This document shows, one piece after another, positions 1 through 11,938 of a stretch of DNA of 64,000 nt. The stretch spans positions 1,915,911 to 1,979,910 of the forward strand of contig NC_087075.1 of assembly GCF_026151205.1 (NCBI RefSeq), given 5' to 3'. A program made the position numbers and the translations under genes. A model generated the notes under the pieces. That model was not told where the DNA came from. It was given only the letters and a program-made list of their open reading frames with translations, and did no database searches. How positions within the stretch are numbered: position 1 is the first letter of the stretch; the number at the start of each line of letters is the position of its first letter. The stretch is from Bolinopsis microptera (Eukaryota; Ctenophora; Tentaculata; Lobata; Bolinopsidae).

Positions 1-180
1 GCTCACGCTATGACTATATTCATAACTTTGGTTGTGATTGATATTTTTCGATGCGGTGGAAAGTATCGTTTAGGGAATCTGAATACTTTCAACTTTGTCG
101 TCATTGTGAAATAAAATTCATTATTTCTGCAATATAACTATAACAGAGCTATATGATGAATAAAAATTAAAACATAACTG
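1..180. repeat. Dispersed repeat A, left copy
   Basis: This stretch is found again in reverse orientation at about 8925-9110. Shared blocks include the run around TATCGTTTAGGGAATC (about 65-80) and one around AACAGAGCTATATGATG (about 140-160). The two copies bracket the LINE remnant and the 27-bp satellite. No coding potential was seen. The copies are diverged, so this is an old interspersed repeat rather than a recent duplication. Confidence 0.6.
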
Positions 181-239
181 ATTTTTAAAATTTCCTCGTA
201 CAAAGGATAATGATTAATCACTCTACAATCGACTGTCAC

Positions 240-420
240 GTGACTTATTCAACCCGTCCTCTAGCTGGCGTCCGAAAATACATCGATAGAAGTTGGTTTC
301 AACTGTGATCGTGGGCCATTTTAGAACAATTTAGAATTAGAAGATCGAGTGTAAAGTGATTTAGCACGCTCGTCGAACAAAGCTTTCGACTAGCGGGTTT
401 CTAGTCTATACTATATTTTA
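240..420. repeat. Dispersed repeat B, partial copy
   Basis: A block with AAAATACATCGAT and GTAAAGTGATTTAGC resembles 61615-61745 in the same orientation. It is part of an interspersed family described at 61560-62580. The rest of 181-1293 is AT-rich and shows no gene; a direct repeat of about 25 bp (ATCAGTACCACTATCGTAAT) occurs at about 973-1020. Confidence 0.5.
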
Positions 421-1293
421 AACTTAAACGAAATCCCCCCGGCAACGGGGACATTGAAGAATAAACACTGAAAATCAACCTAAAAATGACTTCATACATA
501 TGTTGCGTATCACAAACATCAGCGATATAATTACTATTTTCCGCTTTCGCGCGCGAAAAGTGGCACTGGCATGCAACGTATGTCAAAAAATTACCCTCCG
601 GTGTCGCTGTCACCAATTTCAGCTCGCAAATGCAATGGAGTTGAAACCTGGCCATTTTTAGCAGGGTTGTAAAAAAGGATTAGGATATAGCATTCTTAGA
701 ATTTTCAATTTTGTATGATTAGAAAACCCATGGTTACAGGGAGGAAGCTCTTCAGTAATCTCATTATGTAAAATCCGGATTGGAATATTATTTATGAGTC
801 GCATAGTTGAAATGTTTTCTTGGGTAAATTTATATTGATCCCGTTTGAAAAGGCTCTTATCAAGGAAGGAATTATCATAGCTATTTTATAATTCTAGTCA
901 TAAAAATTAGTTTCCTCACTGCCGTTTCTAGTCACTTATTTGACGTATTGATTTAGCATTGATTCCGTAAAATCAGTACCACTATCGTAATATTCTAAAT
1001 CAGTACCACTATCGTAATATTGTAATATTGTAGACTACGTTACGATTCTATCTACACACAGAGCTGTATAGTTCTTGATAGGTAGGTCTAACAAGTTTTC
1101 TTTTTCTTCTTTACGCTTTCTCATCACACAGTTTATTCCTCATTGATTCACACGCACACACATTAGCATTTCATACATATTCTTAGACTGTACAAGCTAT
1201 TCTATACACCATACTATACACTCTTATCTATTTAATATCTTACTTAATTATTCACAGATATCTGGTATTTACACATCTTACACATCTTGAACA

Positions 1294-3118
1294 ATGGTTG
1301 AACCTAGTTTTAAATCACAATGCTCAAGCCTCGGGTGGTCTTATGCTCCTAGAAATTTTTTCATTTGTCCTGTATGTGACAAACCAGTACATACAAAATG
1401 CCTTAAAGGTTATCTTGGTTGTATTACATGCTGTCTAAACCTAATACCTGGCTATAGAGTAACTTCCTACGAACTCAATGAAAATTACAATACAATAACC
1501 CCCACTTTTAACCCCTATATTCGTTATCACGTACTGAATCAAATAGGCGAACTTACTGATGAAATAGATTCCAGCGAAATCGATCTCAACAATTGTATAT
1601 CGGAGATATTGCTTAGCTGTAAGTACCAACACCCTGATAATATCAAGACCCCTAGCAATAGCGAAATTAAGATACGTTCGTTAAACGTTAGATCACTCGT
1701 GAAGAATATCTCAAATTTAAGAAAAGAAATATAAACATTCTCCAAATTTGACTTCATCTGCCTCAATGAAACCAACTGTAAAATTTCTAATCTTCCTAAT
1801 GGTCTGAACGACATTGAAATCGAACAGTTTTACGAGCCCTTTATCAAAGAACCTGCACGTAAATCTGGAAAAGGAGGCGGTCTTGCGCTCTATATTAACA
1901 AACGCGTTTGTGATTATGATAAAATACAGGAACTCGAACTCAATCTGAGTCCAGAAAAAGTTAATTGCGGAGAATTTCAATTGCTTAAAATCAACAATTT
2001 TAAAAACGGAAATAAGACAAAAATCATCGTAAATTTCTACCGCTCGCCATCCACAAGCCCTAAAAAATTCCTTGAAAAGTTTGAAAACGTGCTCAGGGGT
2101 CTTGATAGACACTCCAGAAAGCAGAAAGTCTTCCTGGGTGATGCAAATATTGATCTTATAAAATACGATACCGACGCTTACAGCCAGGATCTTATAAGCT
2201 TACTAGAAAAATATGGGTTTGCCCAGACTGTCTCCAAGCCTACCAGGGTAACTGACCACAGTGCAACGCTTATTGATCACGTGTATACTAATCACGTGAC
2301 CAACGTTATTAGTTGTAATGTCGTGACATTGGATATGTTAGATCATCTCGCGGTTAGCACGACCATTAGTTTAGGAGCCACACCTAGTTTAAACGAGCGA
2401 TTCCGTAGTCAATGTGTAAAGAACAACAACACTAGCTTGAAATTAGAAGCTAAAGCACCTTCTACCTATCAAAGCCCGCCTAAACATTTTCCAAAGCCTT
2501 ATCTAATCCCATCTAAATTTCTGTTCTTTAGTGTGGGGATTTGCCTCAAAATGTCACATTGAATCTCTGTTCACCAAGCAAAAGCAGGGAATTAGAGCTG
2601 TTATGTCAGGATATGTAAATTACAGATATAAAGACGGCAATCTCCCGGAGCACACAAAAAGTGCGTTTAGATTGCATAATATCCTAACAGTCCATAGCGT
2701 CATTGTAAAAAACGCTCTTATTCTACTACACAAAGTAAGGAACATGCCAAGCCTTCTCCCTAAATCCATCAAAGAACTTTTCCCTCACGATATTCCCACC
2801 TATAATTCCACATACGAACATAACCTTTCTTGGTTCACAACTTACAACGGCCCAACATTTAGAAATACTCTTTTCATCAAAGGACCCATGCTCTCTATTA
2901 CAAAACAAAGTAAGGATATAACTATTCCAAGTTCTACCTTTTCAATTGAAATCCTTAAAAATTCAGCTAAGCGCGAACTCCTCAAGCTGCAAAGCTCAGG
3001 AGACGATGAAAATTGGCCAAATTTCTTACTTTATAGTATACCTGGGCTAAGAAAGTCTCAAAGAGAAGGGCGCTCGCAAATAGACTACAGCACCGAGTTA
3101 GTAAGCGACAACACGTAA
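1294..3118 (+). pseudogene. CR1/L2-type LINE remnant: zinc finger plus endonuclease joined to C-terminal region, RT deleted
   Basis: The first frame opens at 1294 with a partial PHD-like Cys cluster (FICPVCDKPVHTKC). It runs into an apurinic-type endonuclease of the exonuclease-endonuclease-phosphatase fold, with SLNVRSL, FICLNE, GGGLALYI, YRSPS, GDANIDL, LIDHVYTN and DHLAVS in the expected order. One TAA at 1732 interrupts this frame. At about 2526 the frame changes. The protein then jumps to the region that normally follows the polymerase (VWG...TKQKQGIRAV) and ends at 3118. The reverse transcriptase motifs (FADD and the PQG box) are absent, so about 1.5 kb was removed between endonuclease and C-terminus. 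The copy cannot retrotranspose by itself. The family call rests on motif order, not on a search. Confidence 0.8.
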
Positions 3119-3527
3119 AGAAAGATCACTTGCGACAAATGACCATGATCTTTTATCAACAACATAGCATTTTAATTTCACTGCCATGATGCAATGCCGA
3201 ATAACCATCTGCCGCGCAAAACTTTTTATCTATTATTATTAAATAGTAATTAGCATGTTTACAAATTACGACTCCGAACAGTTTTGCAGACCGTTAGTTA
3301 TATAGTACTTTTAGTAGGGCACTTATTTTAATATATTCTATTTTACATTATTATATTTTAGTGTGACTTCTATAATTATTTCATTTATCATGTAATAACC
3401 ATTGATTAATAAATTGCGGCACACGCCACCCTCCACCGTGGGGTTTCATACCAAAAAACCGTACTATTTTAAGCCACTTTCTATTTCTGTAGACTGCCGT
3501 TTTTCAACCCTATCTCTTCAGCTAGAA
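3119..3527. other. Intergenic, likely LINE 3' flank
   Basis: AT-rich sequence after the LINE remnant with an AATAAA-like stretch near 3405. It leads into the satellite. No gene is seen. Confidence 0.4.
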
Positions 3528-6195
3528 CCATGTTGTCCTCAGCCACATATAGGATCAGGTTGTCCTCAGCCACGTATAGGATCAGGTTGTCCTCAGCCAC
3601 AAATAGGATCAGGTTGTCCTCAGCCACGTATATGATCAGTTTGTCCTCAGCCACGAATAGGATCAGGTTGTCCTTAGCCACGTATAAAATCAGGTTGTCC
3701 TTAGCCACGTATAGGATCAGGTTGTCCTCAGTCACGTATAGGATCAGGTTGTCCTCAGTGACGTATATGATCAAGTTGTCCTCAGCCACGTATAGGATCA
3801 GGTTGTCCTCAGCCACGTATAGGATCAGGTTGTCCTCAACCACGTATAGGATCAGGTTTTCCTCAGCCACATATAGGATCAGGTTGTCCTCAGCCACGTA
3901 TAGGATCAGGTTGTCCTCAGCCACGTATAAGATCAGGTTGTCCTCAGCCAAGAATAGGATCAGGTTGTCCTCAGCCACATATAGGATCAGGTTGTCCTCA
4001 GCCACATATAGGATCAGGTTGTCCTCAGCCACGTATAGGATCAGGTTGTCCTCAGCCACGTATAGGATCAGGTTGTCCTCAGACACATATAGGATCAGGT
4101 TGTCCTCAGCCACATATAGGATCAGGTTGTCCTCAGCTACGTATAGGATCAGGTTGTCCTCAGCCAAGTATAGGATCAGGTTGCCTCAGCCACAAATAGG
4201 AGCAGGTTGTCCTGAGCCATGTATATGATCAGTTTGTCCTCAGCCACGAATAGGATCAGGTTGTCCTCAGCCACGTATAAAATCAGGTTGTCCTTAGCCA
4301 CGTATAGAATCAGGTTGTCCTCAGCCACATATAGGATCAGGTTGTCCTCAGCCACGTATAGGATCAGGTTGTCCTCAGCCACGTATAGGATCAGGTTGTC
4401 CTCAGCCACGTATAGGATCAGGTTGTCCTCAGCCACGTATAGGATCAGGTTGTCCTCAGCCACGTATAGTATCAGGTTGTCCTCAGCCACATATAGGATC
4501 AGGTTGTCCTTATCCAAATATAGGATCAGGTTGTCCTCAGCCACGTATAGCATCAGGTTGTCCTTATCCACATATAGGATCAAGTTGTCCTCAGTCACGT
4601 ATAGGATCAGGTTGTCCTCAGCCACGTATAATGTCAGGTTGTCCTTATCCACATATAGAATAAGGTTGTCCTCAGACACGTATAGGATCAGGTTGTCCTC
4701 AGCCACATATAGGATAAGGTTGTCGTCAGCCACATATAGGATCAGGTTGTCCTCAGCCACGTATAGGATCAGGTTGTCCTCAGCCACGTATAGGATCAGG
4801 TTGTCCTCAGCCACGTATAGGATCAGGTTGTCCTCAGCCACGTATAGGATCAGGTTGTCCTCAGCCACGTATAGGATCAGGTTGTCCTCAGCCACGTGTA
4901 GGATCAGGTTGTCCTCAGCCACATATAGGATCAGGTTGTCCTCAGCCACGTATAGGATCAGGTTGTCCTCAGCCACATATAGGATCAGGTTGTCCTCAGC
5001 CACGTATAGGACCAGGTTGTCCTCAGCCACATATAGGATCAGGTTGTCCTCAGCCAGGTATAGGATTAGGTTTTCCTCAGCCACATATAAGATCAGGGTT
5101 GTCCTCAGCCACGTATAGGATCAGGTTGTCCTCAGTCACGTATAGGATCAGGTTGTCCTCAGTCACATATAGGATCAGGTTGTCCTCAGCCACGTATAGG
5201 ATCAGGTTGTCCTCAGCCAATTATAGGATCAGGTTGTCCTTATCCAAATATAGAATAAGGTTGTCCTCAGCCACGTATAGGATCAGGTTGTCCTCAGCCA
5301 CATATAGGATCAGGTTGTCCTCAGCCACAGATAGGATCAGGTTGTCCTCAGCCACGTATAGGATCAGGTTGTCCTCAGCCACGTATAGGATCACGTTGTC
5401 CTCAGCCACGTATAGGATCACGTTGTCCTCAGCCACGTATAGGATCAGGTTGTCCTCAGCCACATATAGGATCAGGTTGTCCTCAGCCACATATAGGATC
5501 AGGTTGTACTCAGCCACGTATAGGATCAGGTTGTCCTCAGCCAATTATAGGATTAGGTTTTCCTTAGCCACATATAAGATCAGGTTGTCCTCAGCCACGT
5601 ATAGGATCAGGTTGTCCTCAGCCACGTATAGGATCAGGCTGTCCTCAGCCACATATAGGATCAGGTTGTCCTCAGCCACGTATAGGATCAGGTTGTCCTC
5701 AGCCAATTATAGGATCAGGTTGTCCTTATCCACATATAGAATGAGGTTGTCCTAAGCCACGTATAGGATCTGGTTGTCCTCAGCCACATATAGGATCAGG
5801 TTGTCCTCAGCCACATATAGGATCAGGTTGTCCTCAGCCACGTATAGGATCAGGTTGTCCTCTGCCAAGTATAGGATTAGGTTTTCCTCAGCCACATATA
5901 AGATCAGGTTGTCCTCAGCCACGTATAGGATCAGGTTGTCCTCAGCCACGTATAGGATCAGGTTGTCCTCAGCCACATATAGGATCAGGTTGTCCTCAGC
6001 CACGTATAGGATCAGGTTGTCCTCAGCCACGTATAGGAGCAGGTTTTCATCAACCACATATAGGATCAGGTTGTCCTCAGCCACGTATAGGATCAGGTTG
6101 TCCTCAGCCACGTATAGGATCAGGTTTTCCTCAGCCACATATAGGATCAGGTTGTCCTCAGCCACGTATAGGATCAGGTTGTCCTCAGCCACATA
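3528..6195. repeat. 27-bp satellite array, first block (about 99 units)
   Basis: Near-perfect head-to-tail copies of a 27-bp unit (core CCTCAGCCACGTATAGGATC followed by AGGTTGT). Variants swap G and A at CACGTA/CACATA, or replace the core by TTATCCAAATATAG. Because 27 is a multiple of three and the unit has no stop on most frames, long artificial reading frames appear on both strands (SSATYRIRL repeated on plus, AEDNLILYV on minus). These are best treated as non-coding. A block of about 1 kb (about 4840-5890) recurs with its variant order preserved 1938 bp further on (about 6778-7830), so the array grew partly by large segmental duplication. Confidence 0.95.
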
Positions 6196-6196
6196 T

Positions 6197-6550
6197 TTTT
6201 TTTATCTAAACACTTATTTTACTTCGGTGTATTCCAACAGCCACAATGTTACACAAGTGCAACCAGCCAATTACAGGAAGCCGAAGGATCTTTTTGGCCA
6301 GTGACGGTTAAGGTAGTGTGTACCATACTTTCTTCGTCCGAGACTTTGCTGCAATGTGCAGCTCCTCATTTAACCCTCACACCCGATTTCTCGAGTATTC
6401 GGCTGAGTAGACCGGGGGGCTGCATAGACCACTCATGATCCTTAGCTGAACGTCGACGACGCTCACCCCACGACCAGGCAGTCAGTGGGTTTCGAACTCG
6501 CAACCTAACGATTGTAAGACAGGCGTTCTAACCAACTGCGCTACCTGGCC
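6197..6550 (-). mobile_element. tRNA-derived SINE inserted in the satellite
   Basis: On the minus strand this unit begins with a tRNA-like head: GGCCAGGTAGCGCAGTTGG contains a pol III A box, and GAGTTCGAAACC (plus strand about 6487-6499) is a B box. The spacing suits a tRNA. The anticodon loop position reads CTT, suggesting a tRNA-Lys ancestor, but the anticodon stem is mismatched, so it is not a working tRNA. A body of about 270 bp follows and ends in an A-rich tail (plus-strand T run at 6197-6204). The element sits between satellite units and is followed by a short TA repeat. Activity would have depended on the reverse transcriptase of a partner LINE. Confidence 0.8.
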
Positions 6551-6567
6551 GTTAATATATATATATA

Positions 6568-8369
6568 TAGGATCAGGTTGTCCTCAGCCACGTATAGGAT
6601 CAGGTTGTCCTCAGCCACGTATAGGATCAGGTTGTCCTCAGCCACGTATAGGATCAGGTTTTCCTCAGCCACATATAGCATCAGGTTGTCCTCAGCCACG
6701 TATAGGATCAGGTTGTCCTCAGCCACGTATAGGATCAGGTTGTCCTCAGCCACGTATAGGATCAGGTTGTCCTCAGCCACGTATAGGATCAGGTTGTCCT
6801 CAGCCACGTATAGGATCAGGTTGTCCTCAGCCACGTGTAGGATCAAGTTGTCCTCAGCCACATATAGGATCAGGTTGTCCTCAGCCACGTATAGGATCAG
6901 GTTGTCCTCAGCCACATATAGGATCAGGTTGTCCTCAGCCACGTATAGGATCAGGTTGTCCTCAGCCACATATAGGATCAGGTTGTCCTCAGCCAGGTAT
7001 AGGATTAGGTTTTCCTCAGCCACATATAAGATCGGGTTGTCCTCAGCCACGTATAGGATCAGGTTGTCCTCAGCCACGTATAGGATCAGGTTGTCCTCAG
7101 CCACATATAGGATCAGGTTGTCCTCAGCCACGTATAGGATCAGGTTGTCCTCAGCCAATTATAGGATCAGGTTGTCCTTATCCAAATATAGAATAAGGTT
7201 GTCCTCAGCCACGTATAGGATCAGGTTGTCCTCAGCCACATATAGGATCAGGTTGTCCTCAGCCACAGATAGGATCAGGTTGTCCTCAGCCACGTATAGG
7301 ATCAGGTTGTCCTCAGCCACGTATAGGATCACGTTGTCCTCAGCCACGTATAGGATCACGTTGTCCTCAGCCACGTATAGGATCAGGTTGTCCTCAGCCA
7401 CATATAGGATCAGGTTGTCCTCAGCCACATATAGGATCAGGTTGTACTCAGCCACGTATAGGATCAGGTTGTCCTCAGCCAATTATAGGATTAGGTTTTC
7501 CTCAGCCACATATAGGATCAGGTTGTCCTCAGCCACATATAGGATCAGGTTGTCCTCAGCCACGTATAGGATCAGGTTGTCCTCAGCCACATATAGGATC
7601 AGGTTGTCCTCAGCCACGTATAGGATCAGGTTGTCCTCAGCCAATTATAGGATCAGGTTGTCCTTATCCACATATAGAATGAGGTTGTCCTCAGCCACGA
7701 ATAGGATCAGGTTGTCCTCAGCCACATATAGGATCAGGTTGTCCTCAGCCACATATAGGATCAGGTTGTCCTCAGCCACGTATAGGATCAGGTTGTCCTC
7801 TGCCAAGTATAGGATTAGGTTTTCCTCAGCCACATATAGGATCAGGTTGTCCTCAGCCACGTATAGGATCAGGTTGTCCTCAGCCACGTATAGGATCAGG
7901 TTGTCCTCAGCCACGTATAGGATCAGGTTGTCCTCAGCCACGTATAGGATCAGGTTGTCCTCAGCCACGTATAGGATCAGGTTGTCCTCAGCCACGTATA
8001 GGATCAGGTTGTCCTCAGCCACGTATAGGATCAGGTTGTCCTCAGCCACGTACTAGGATCAGGTTGTCCTCAGCCACGTATAGGATCAGGTTGTCCTCAG
8101 CCACGTATAGGATCAGGTTGTCCTCAGCCACGTATAGGATCAGGTTGTCCTCAGCCACGTATAGGATCAGGTTGTCCTCAGCCACGTACTAGGATCAGGT
8201 TGTCCTCAGCCACGTATAGGATCAGGTTGTCCTCAGCCACGTATAGGATCAGGTTGTCCTCAGCCACGTACCTATAGGATCAGGTTGTCCTCAGCCACGT
8301 ATAGGATCAGGTTGTCCTCAGCCACGTATAGGATCAGGTTGTCCTCAGCCACGTATAGGATCAGGTTGC
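6568..8369. repeat. 27-bp satellite array, second block (about 67 units)
   Basis: Same 27-bp unit as 3528-6195, in the same orientation. The last third (about 7840-8369) is more homogeneous, with small insertions (TACTAGG and TACCTATAGG variants) at 8050, 8188 and 8272, which points to recent local expansion. The array ends abruptly at 8369. Confidence 0.95.
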
Positions 8370-8924
8370 CTGGGCCTGTTGACCTGTGTCTACTTTGCAG
8401 CTACCAGGGTCTGATTCTTACGACTTGCTACCAGGCAGCACGTGATCAGACGATTTGTTATTCCACTTCCTATTGATGGATAGAAGTTTCGATCACCTTA
8501 TATATAGTCACGATCGTATTGTTAATGATAGTGACCATGATATCCGTAAAATATTCCAAGATATATTTAGATTTAGAATTTCCAGCACCTTACTCGATGA
8601 CTATAAATGACTGTATATTAATTATTGCATAGAGTCTTCAAACGTCTAATAGTAATTCCGAAATATAACCACGCGAGATTACTCGTCACCTATTATGAAT
8701 TAATAATAATAATTGATATGATAAATCTCCTTAAATGAATAAGGAAGGCCTTTAAACTTGTGTTCTTGCTCATTCATACGAATCCATGCTTGCTTACATA
8801 AATGTAGCGTGCGAAAACATATGGTTGATATGCAATATGTTACAGGCCCATCTTACTAAATATAAAGCGAGACAATATATATTATATAATTATATATACG
8901 AGGAACTTTTTTAAATCAGTTATG
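8370..8924. other. Unannotated AT-rich stretch
   Basis: No gene, RNA or clear repeat was recognised here. Confidence 0.4.
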
Positions 8925-9110
8925 TTTTAATTTCTTTTCATCATCTAGCTCTGTTATACTGTAGAAAGTATGGCTTTTATTTGGCAACGTCGACAACGTT
9001 GCTATAGTATTTGGATTCCCTAAACGATACATTTTACCGTATCTGTTCATAAACACTAACAGATTAAAGCTGCGGCGGAATGACAGTCTGAGGGTGGCCC
9101 AGTAAATAAA
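8925..9110. repeat. Dispersed repeat A, inverted copy
   Basis: Reverse-complement relative of 1-180. Its right end contains GCGGCGGAATGACAGTCTGA and GGCCCAGTAA, which also occur at 63249-63280. The family therefore has at least three members in the window. The 900 bp that follow (9111-10069) are AT-rich, and nothing was recognised in them. Confidence 0.6.
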
Positions 9111-10069
9111 TAATTGCACGAACCAAAACCTTTTGATTCGAACTTACTGATCAAATATTTACCACAAAATAATGACTGTTATATTCAAATACACGACAGT
9201 AATCACAGTTGAAGAGGACATCGCAAGATTCGTTTGATATAATTATATTCAGTATTTGATCATACTTGCTCATGCTGCATATCCCATTTCAAATTTAACT
9301 AACCTACAACAAAATTACAATGAGTATAATAATTACAATTAAATTATTAAAATTAAAGTATTATATATGTCCTTAGTCTGTTTATTCGAATATCTGTTTA
9401 ATTATTTAATACAAAAAGAGTTGAAATAATCGATCACAATTCTCGAAAATTGCAACAGAAAGTCGCATCACAATTTTAACTTTTTAAGTCCTTCCCCAGA
9501 AAGAGAAACACTCAGAGCTAAGTCCAAACATCAGACCAAGAGACCCGACACGTGTGGCCCCACTCATGACTATAGTGAGCAGTATTGATACAATTTTCTG
9601 GGACAGGCACCATTAACTTATAAAGTATTAAGGTATCCTGGATCATCGACAATTTAACCTCATTAATTCCGTTATCAGATTAAAAATATAGCACCAGAGC
9701 AATAGCCGGTTTCGTTCCGACCGGAAAATGTTATTATTATTAATGATTATCTATATCTATTTAAGGGTCAATTTTTAAAGAATATTCAGTACAAATATAA
9801 GGGACGAACAAATCTGGGCTGGTTAGATAATAGATCACGATCTAGTCACGATAACGATCACGAAAATATTTTCACATAATTTATAAACTAACTGTCGTAC
9901 TAGTATAGCGATGCTGCAGTCAAGCATTTCAGATGGCTAGGTTGGTGGTACAGCAGGCCGATAGTGTTGGTGGAGTGTTTTTGTAAGCTTATAATAATTA
10001 TGGTCGTGAGACGTAAAAGTGGGACAAAAGCTGGCGATTTGTTTTATAATTAGAATGACTCAGTATGGC

Positions 10070-10548
10070 GGCCGAGATGGCTCACCTAAATTTTCACTGA
10101 AAATTTGTAATTTAAAAATTAATTATACAATTAATCACAAAATAAAAACGATTTTAAATTTGATTTCTAAAATTATTTTAAAATTTAAATAAAAAACGAT
10201 TTTCATATTGAAATTAAAAACAATTCTCATTTTGAAAACGGTTTTGATTTCGATTTTGATTTTGATTTTGATTTAAATTTTGATTTTGATTTTGATTTTG
10301 AAAACGATATTGATTTTGACTTTAAAAACGATATCGATTTTGATTTTAAAAACGATATTGGTTTTGATTTTAAAAACGATATTGATTTTGATTTTGAAAA
10401 CGATATTGATTTTGATTTTGAAAACGGTATCTATTTTGATTTTGAAAACGATATTGATTTTGATTTTGAAAACGTTTTTGATTTTGAAAACGGTTTTGAT
10501 TTTGAAAACGATTTGCACGTACGTTTATATAGGTGAGCCATCTCGGCC
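10070..10548. mobile_element. MITE-like unit with 19-bp terminal inverted repeats
   Basis: GGCCGAGATGGCTCACCTA at 10070-10088 is exactly inverted at 10530-10548. The interior is AT-rich and holds a degenerate array (about 10231-10512) of a TTTTGATTTTGAAAACGATA-like unit. Reading frames across the array are an artefact of the repeat. No transposase and no clear target duplication were found. Confidence 0.55.
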
Positions 10549-10639
10549 ACGCGCAAAAAAAACCATTTTCAAATTTGAAAATGAAAATGATTTTGTTTTG
10601 CGCGTGGCCGAGATGGCTCACCTATATGTACGTACGTGC
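10515..10639. repeat. Perfect-looking hairpin (44-bp arms)
   Basis: Arms 10515-10558 and 10596-10639 are reverse complements apart from one or two bases near their outer ends, with a 37-bp AT-rich loop. Each arm contains the GGCCGAGATGGCTCACCTA end motif of the neighbouring MITE-like unit. This looks like two element ends abutting head to head. Confidence 0.75.
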
Positions 10640-11278
10640 TGCGCCACGTTAATGATTTTAAAACGTATGCGCGTTCCATATTGACCGCTTTTACATATTC
10701 TGCATCAGAAATTGCCATATAACACGTGGGAATATGGCTATAAATATATTTTGCACTATAGATTTTGGAAAGTGCTTATTAACCCGATAAACTCAGTGAA
10801 TGTCCTTGCTGAACGGTCTGTGAAACAAGGAACTGAAACTGAGGGGTCCCGTGCAGTGCACTATAATAGTGCAAATTACATTTATAAATGGCAAATTCCT
10901 TATATGTTTAATGTTGCGGTCACGAGTCATCTCTGCTACCTATTTACCGTGCCTCCCGATTTATCATACGCAGTGGTTTTTTACCGCATGAAATTCACAT
11001 TAGACCATGCATGCATCTCCCTTTCCCCGACAAGCACGGCTAATCGGGAGATAACTATAACACTAGTTACCATCAGCCATACTCTATGATCCCAATAAAT
11101 TTCATGAGCGTTATCGTTCATTCACTACCCGAATAAACGGTACATCAGCGCAATATATATATATATATTTTTTAAATATATTCTATTTAATTTGACCAAT
11201 TTTACTTTTGATATAACAGCACCTTTAAACTTAGATTAGAATGAACAACACCTTCATTATTAGGACAAAATAAATCAT
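10640..11278. other. Unannotated stretch
   Basis: One 125-codon frame (10712-11089) exists, but it has no recognisable domain or composition signal and is probably chance. No other feature is seen. Confidence 0.4.
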
Positions 11279-11359
11279 AAATAGTATTTAACAGAATATC
11301 AAAACAAACACACTTCTCCGTGCATTTTGGGTGCGCTGCAGACTATATGTCAAAAATAA

Positions 11360-11604
11360 CATAATTGGTACGATTTGGGAGCAACACGGCTCTAGGCAAC
11401 TCTGTTGAAACTTTGAAAGGATAAGTGAAACGATACGAATTTGGATTAAATTTAGATCAAAACCGACATTACGGCACGTATTGACCTCACTTCAGGTCTC
11501 ATTATACCTCTGTGTAAGGCCAATACGTGCCGTAATGTCGGTTTTGATCTAGTTTTAACAGAGCTGCCTAGAGCCGCGATGCTCCATAATTGTACCAATT
11601 ATGT
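11360..11604. repeat. Two-step hairpin at the outer end of the left arm
   Basis: An inner stem of about 30 bp pairs 11454-11483 (GATCAAAACCGACATTACGG onward) with 11521-11550. An outer imperfect stem pairs 11360-11410 (ATAATTGGTAC, GGCTCTAGGCA) with about 11558-11604. The loop itself contains GACCTCACTTCAGGTC, nearly a palindrome. This could be a foldback element. The mirror copy is at 30809-31053. Confidence 0.8.
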
Positions 11605-11938
11605 ATCTAACTCACGCTTGGCCCTCCATGAACATTACACATATATTTCAAAATCCAACCCTGCTAAAAGGAATTTAGTTTGCGTTATATATTAAAAGTG
11701 GATTGATTTTTTAGGAGTACCAATTTTAAATTAATTAATAGTAGATTTAATAACACACTCAAAGGTTAAAGATAACCAAATCACAATTTAGATCGGTGAT
11801 TTGAACGTAGAGTACCATTTAAATTACTTAAATTAAAATGAATACTTAAAATAGTCAAATAGTTCCACAGCCGCTTGCTGATTATTACAAAACTGGCTTC
11901 TCGAAATCTTTTTAAAAAACACTGTTTGCAAAGTGCTA

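Noticed and set aside
6474-6550. Functional tRNA-Lys gene
   Set aside because: A and B boxes are present, but the anticodon stem is mismatched and the sequence continues into a SINE body with an A-rich tail.
3481-8056. Long open frames on both strands in the 27-bp satellite, such as SSATYRIRL and AEDNLILYV repeats
   Set aside because: The unit length is a multiple of three and has no stop in those frames, so any such array stays open. No start context, splice sites or conserved non-repeat part is present.
3528-8369. CRISPR array
   Set aside because: The repeats are contiguous without unique spacers, and the genome is eukaryotic.
10712-11089. 125-codon frame as a gene
   Set aside because: No recognisable domain, no promoter or poly(A) context, and it falls between transposon remnants.
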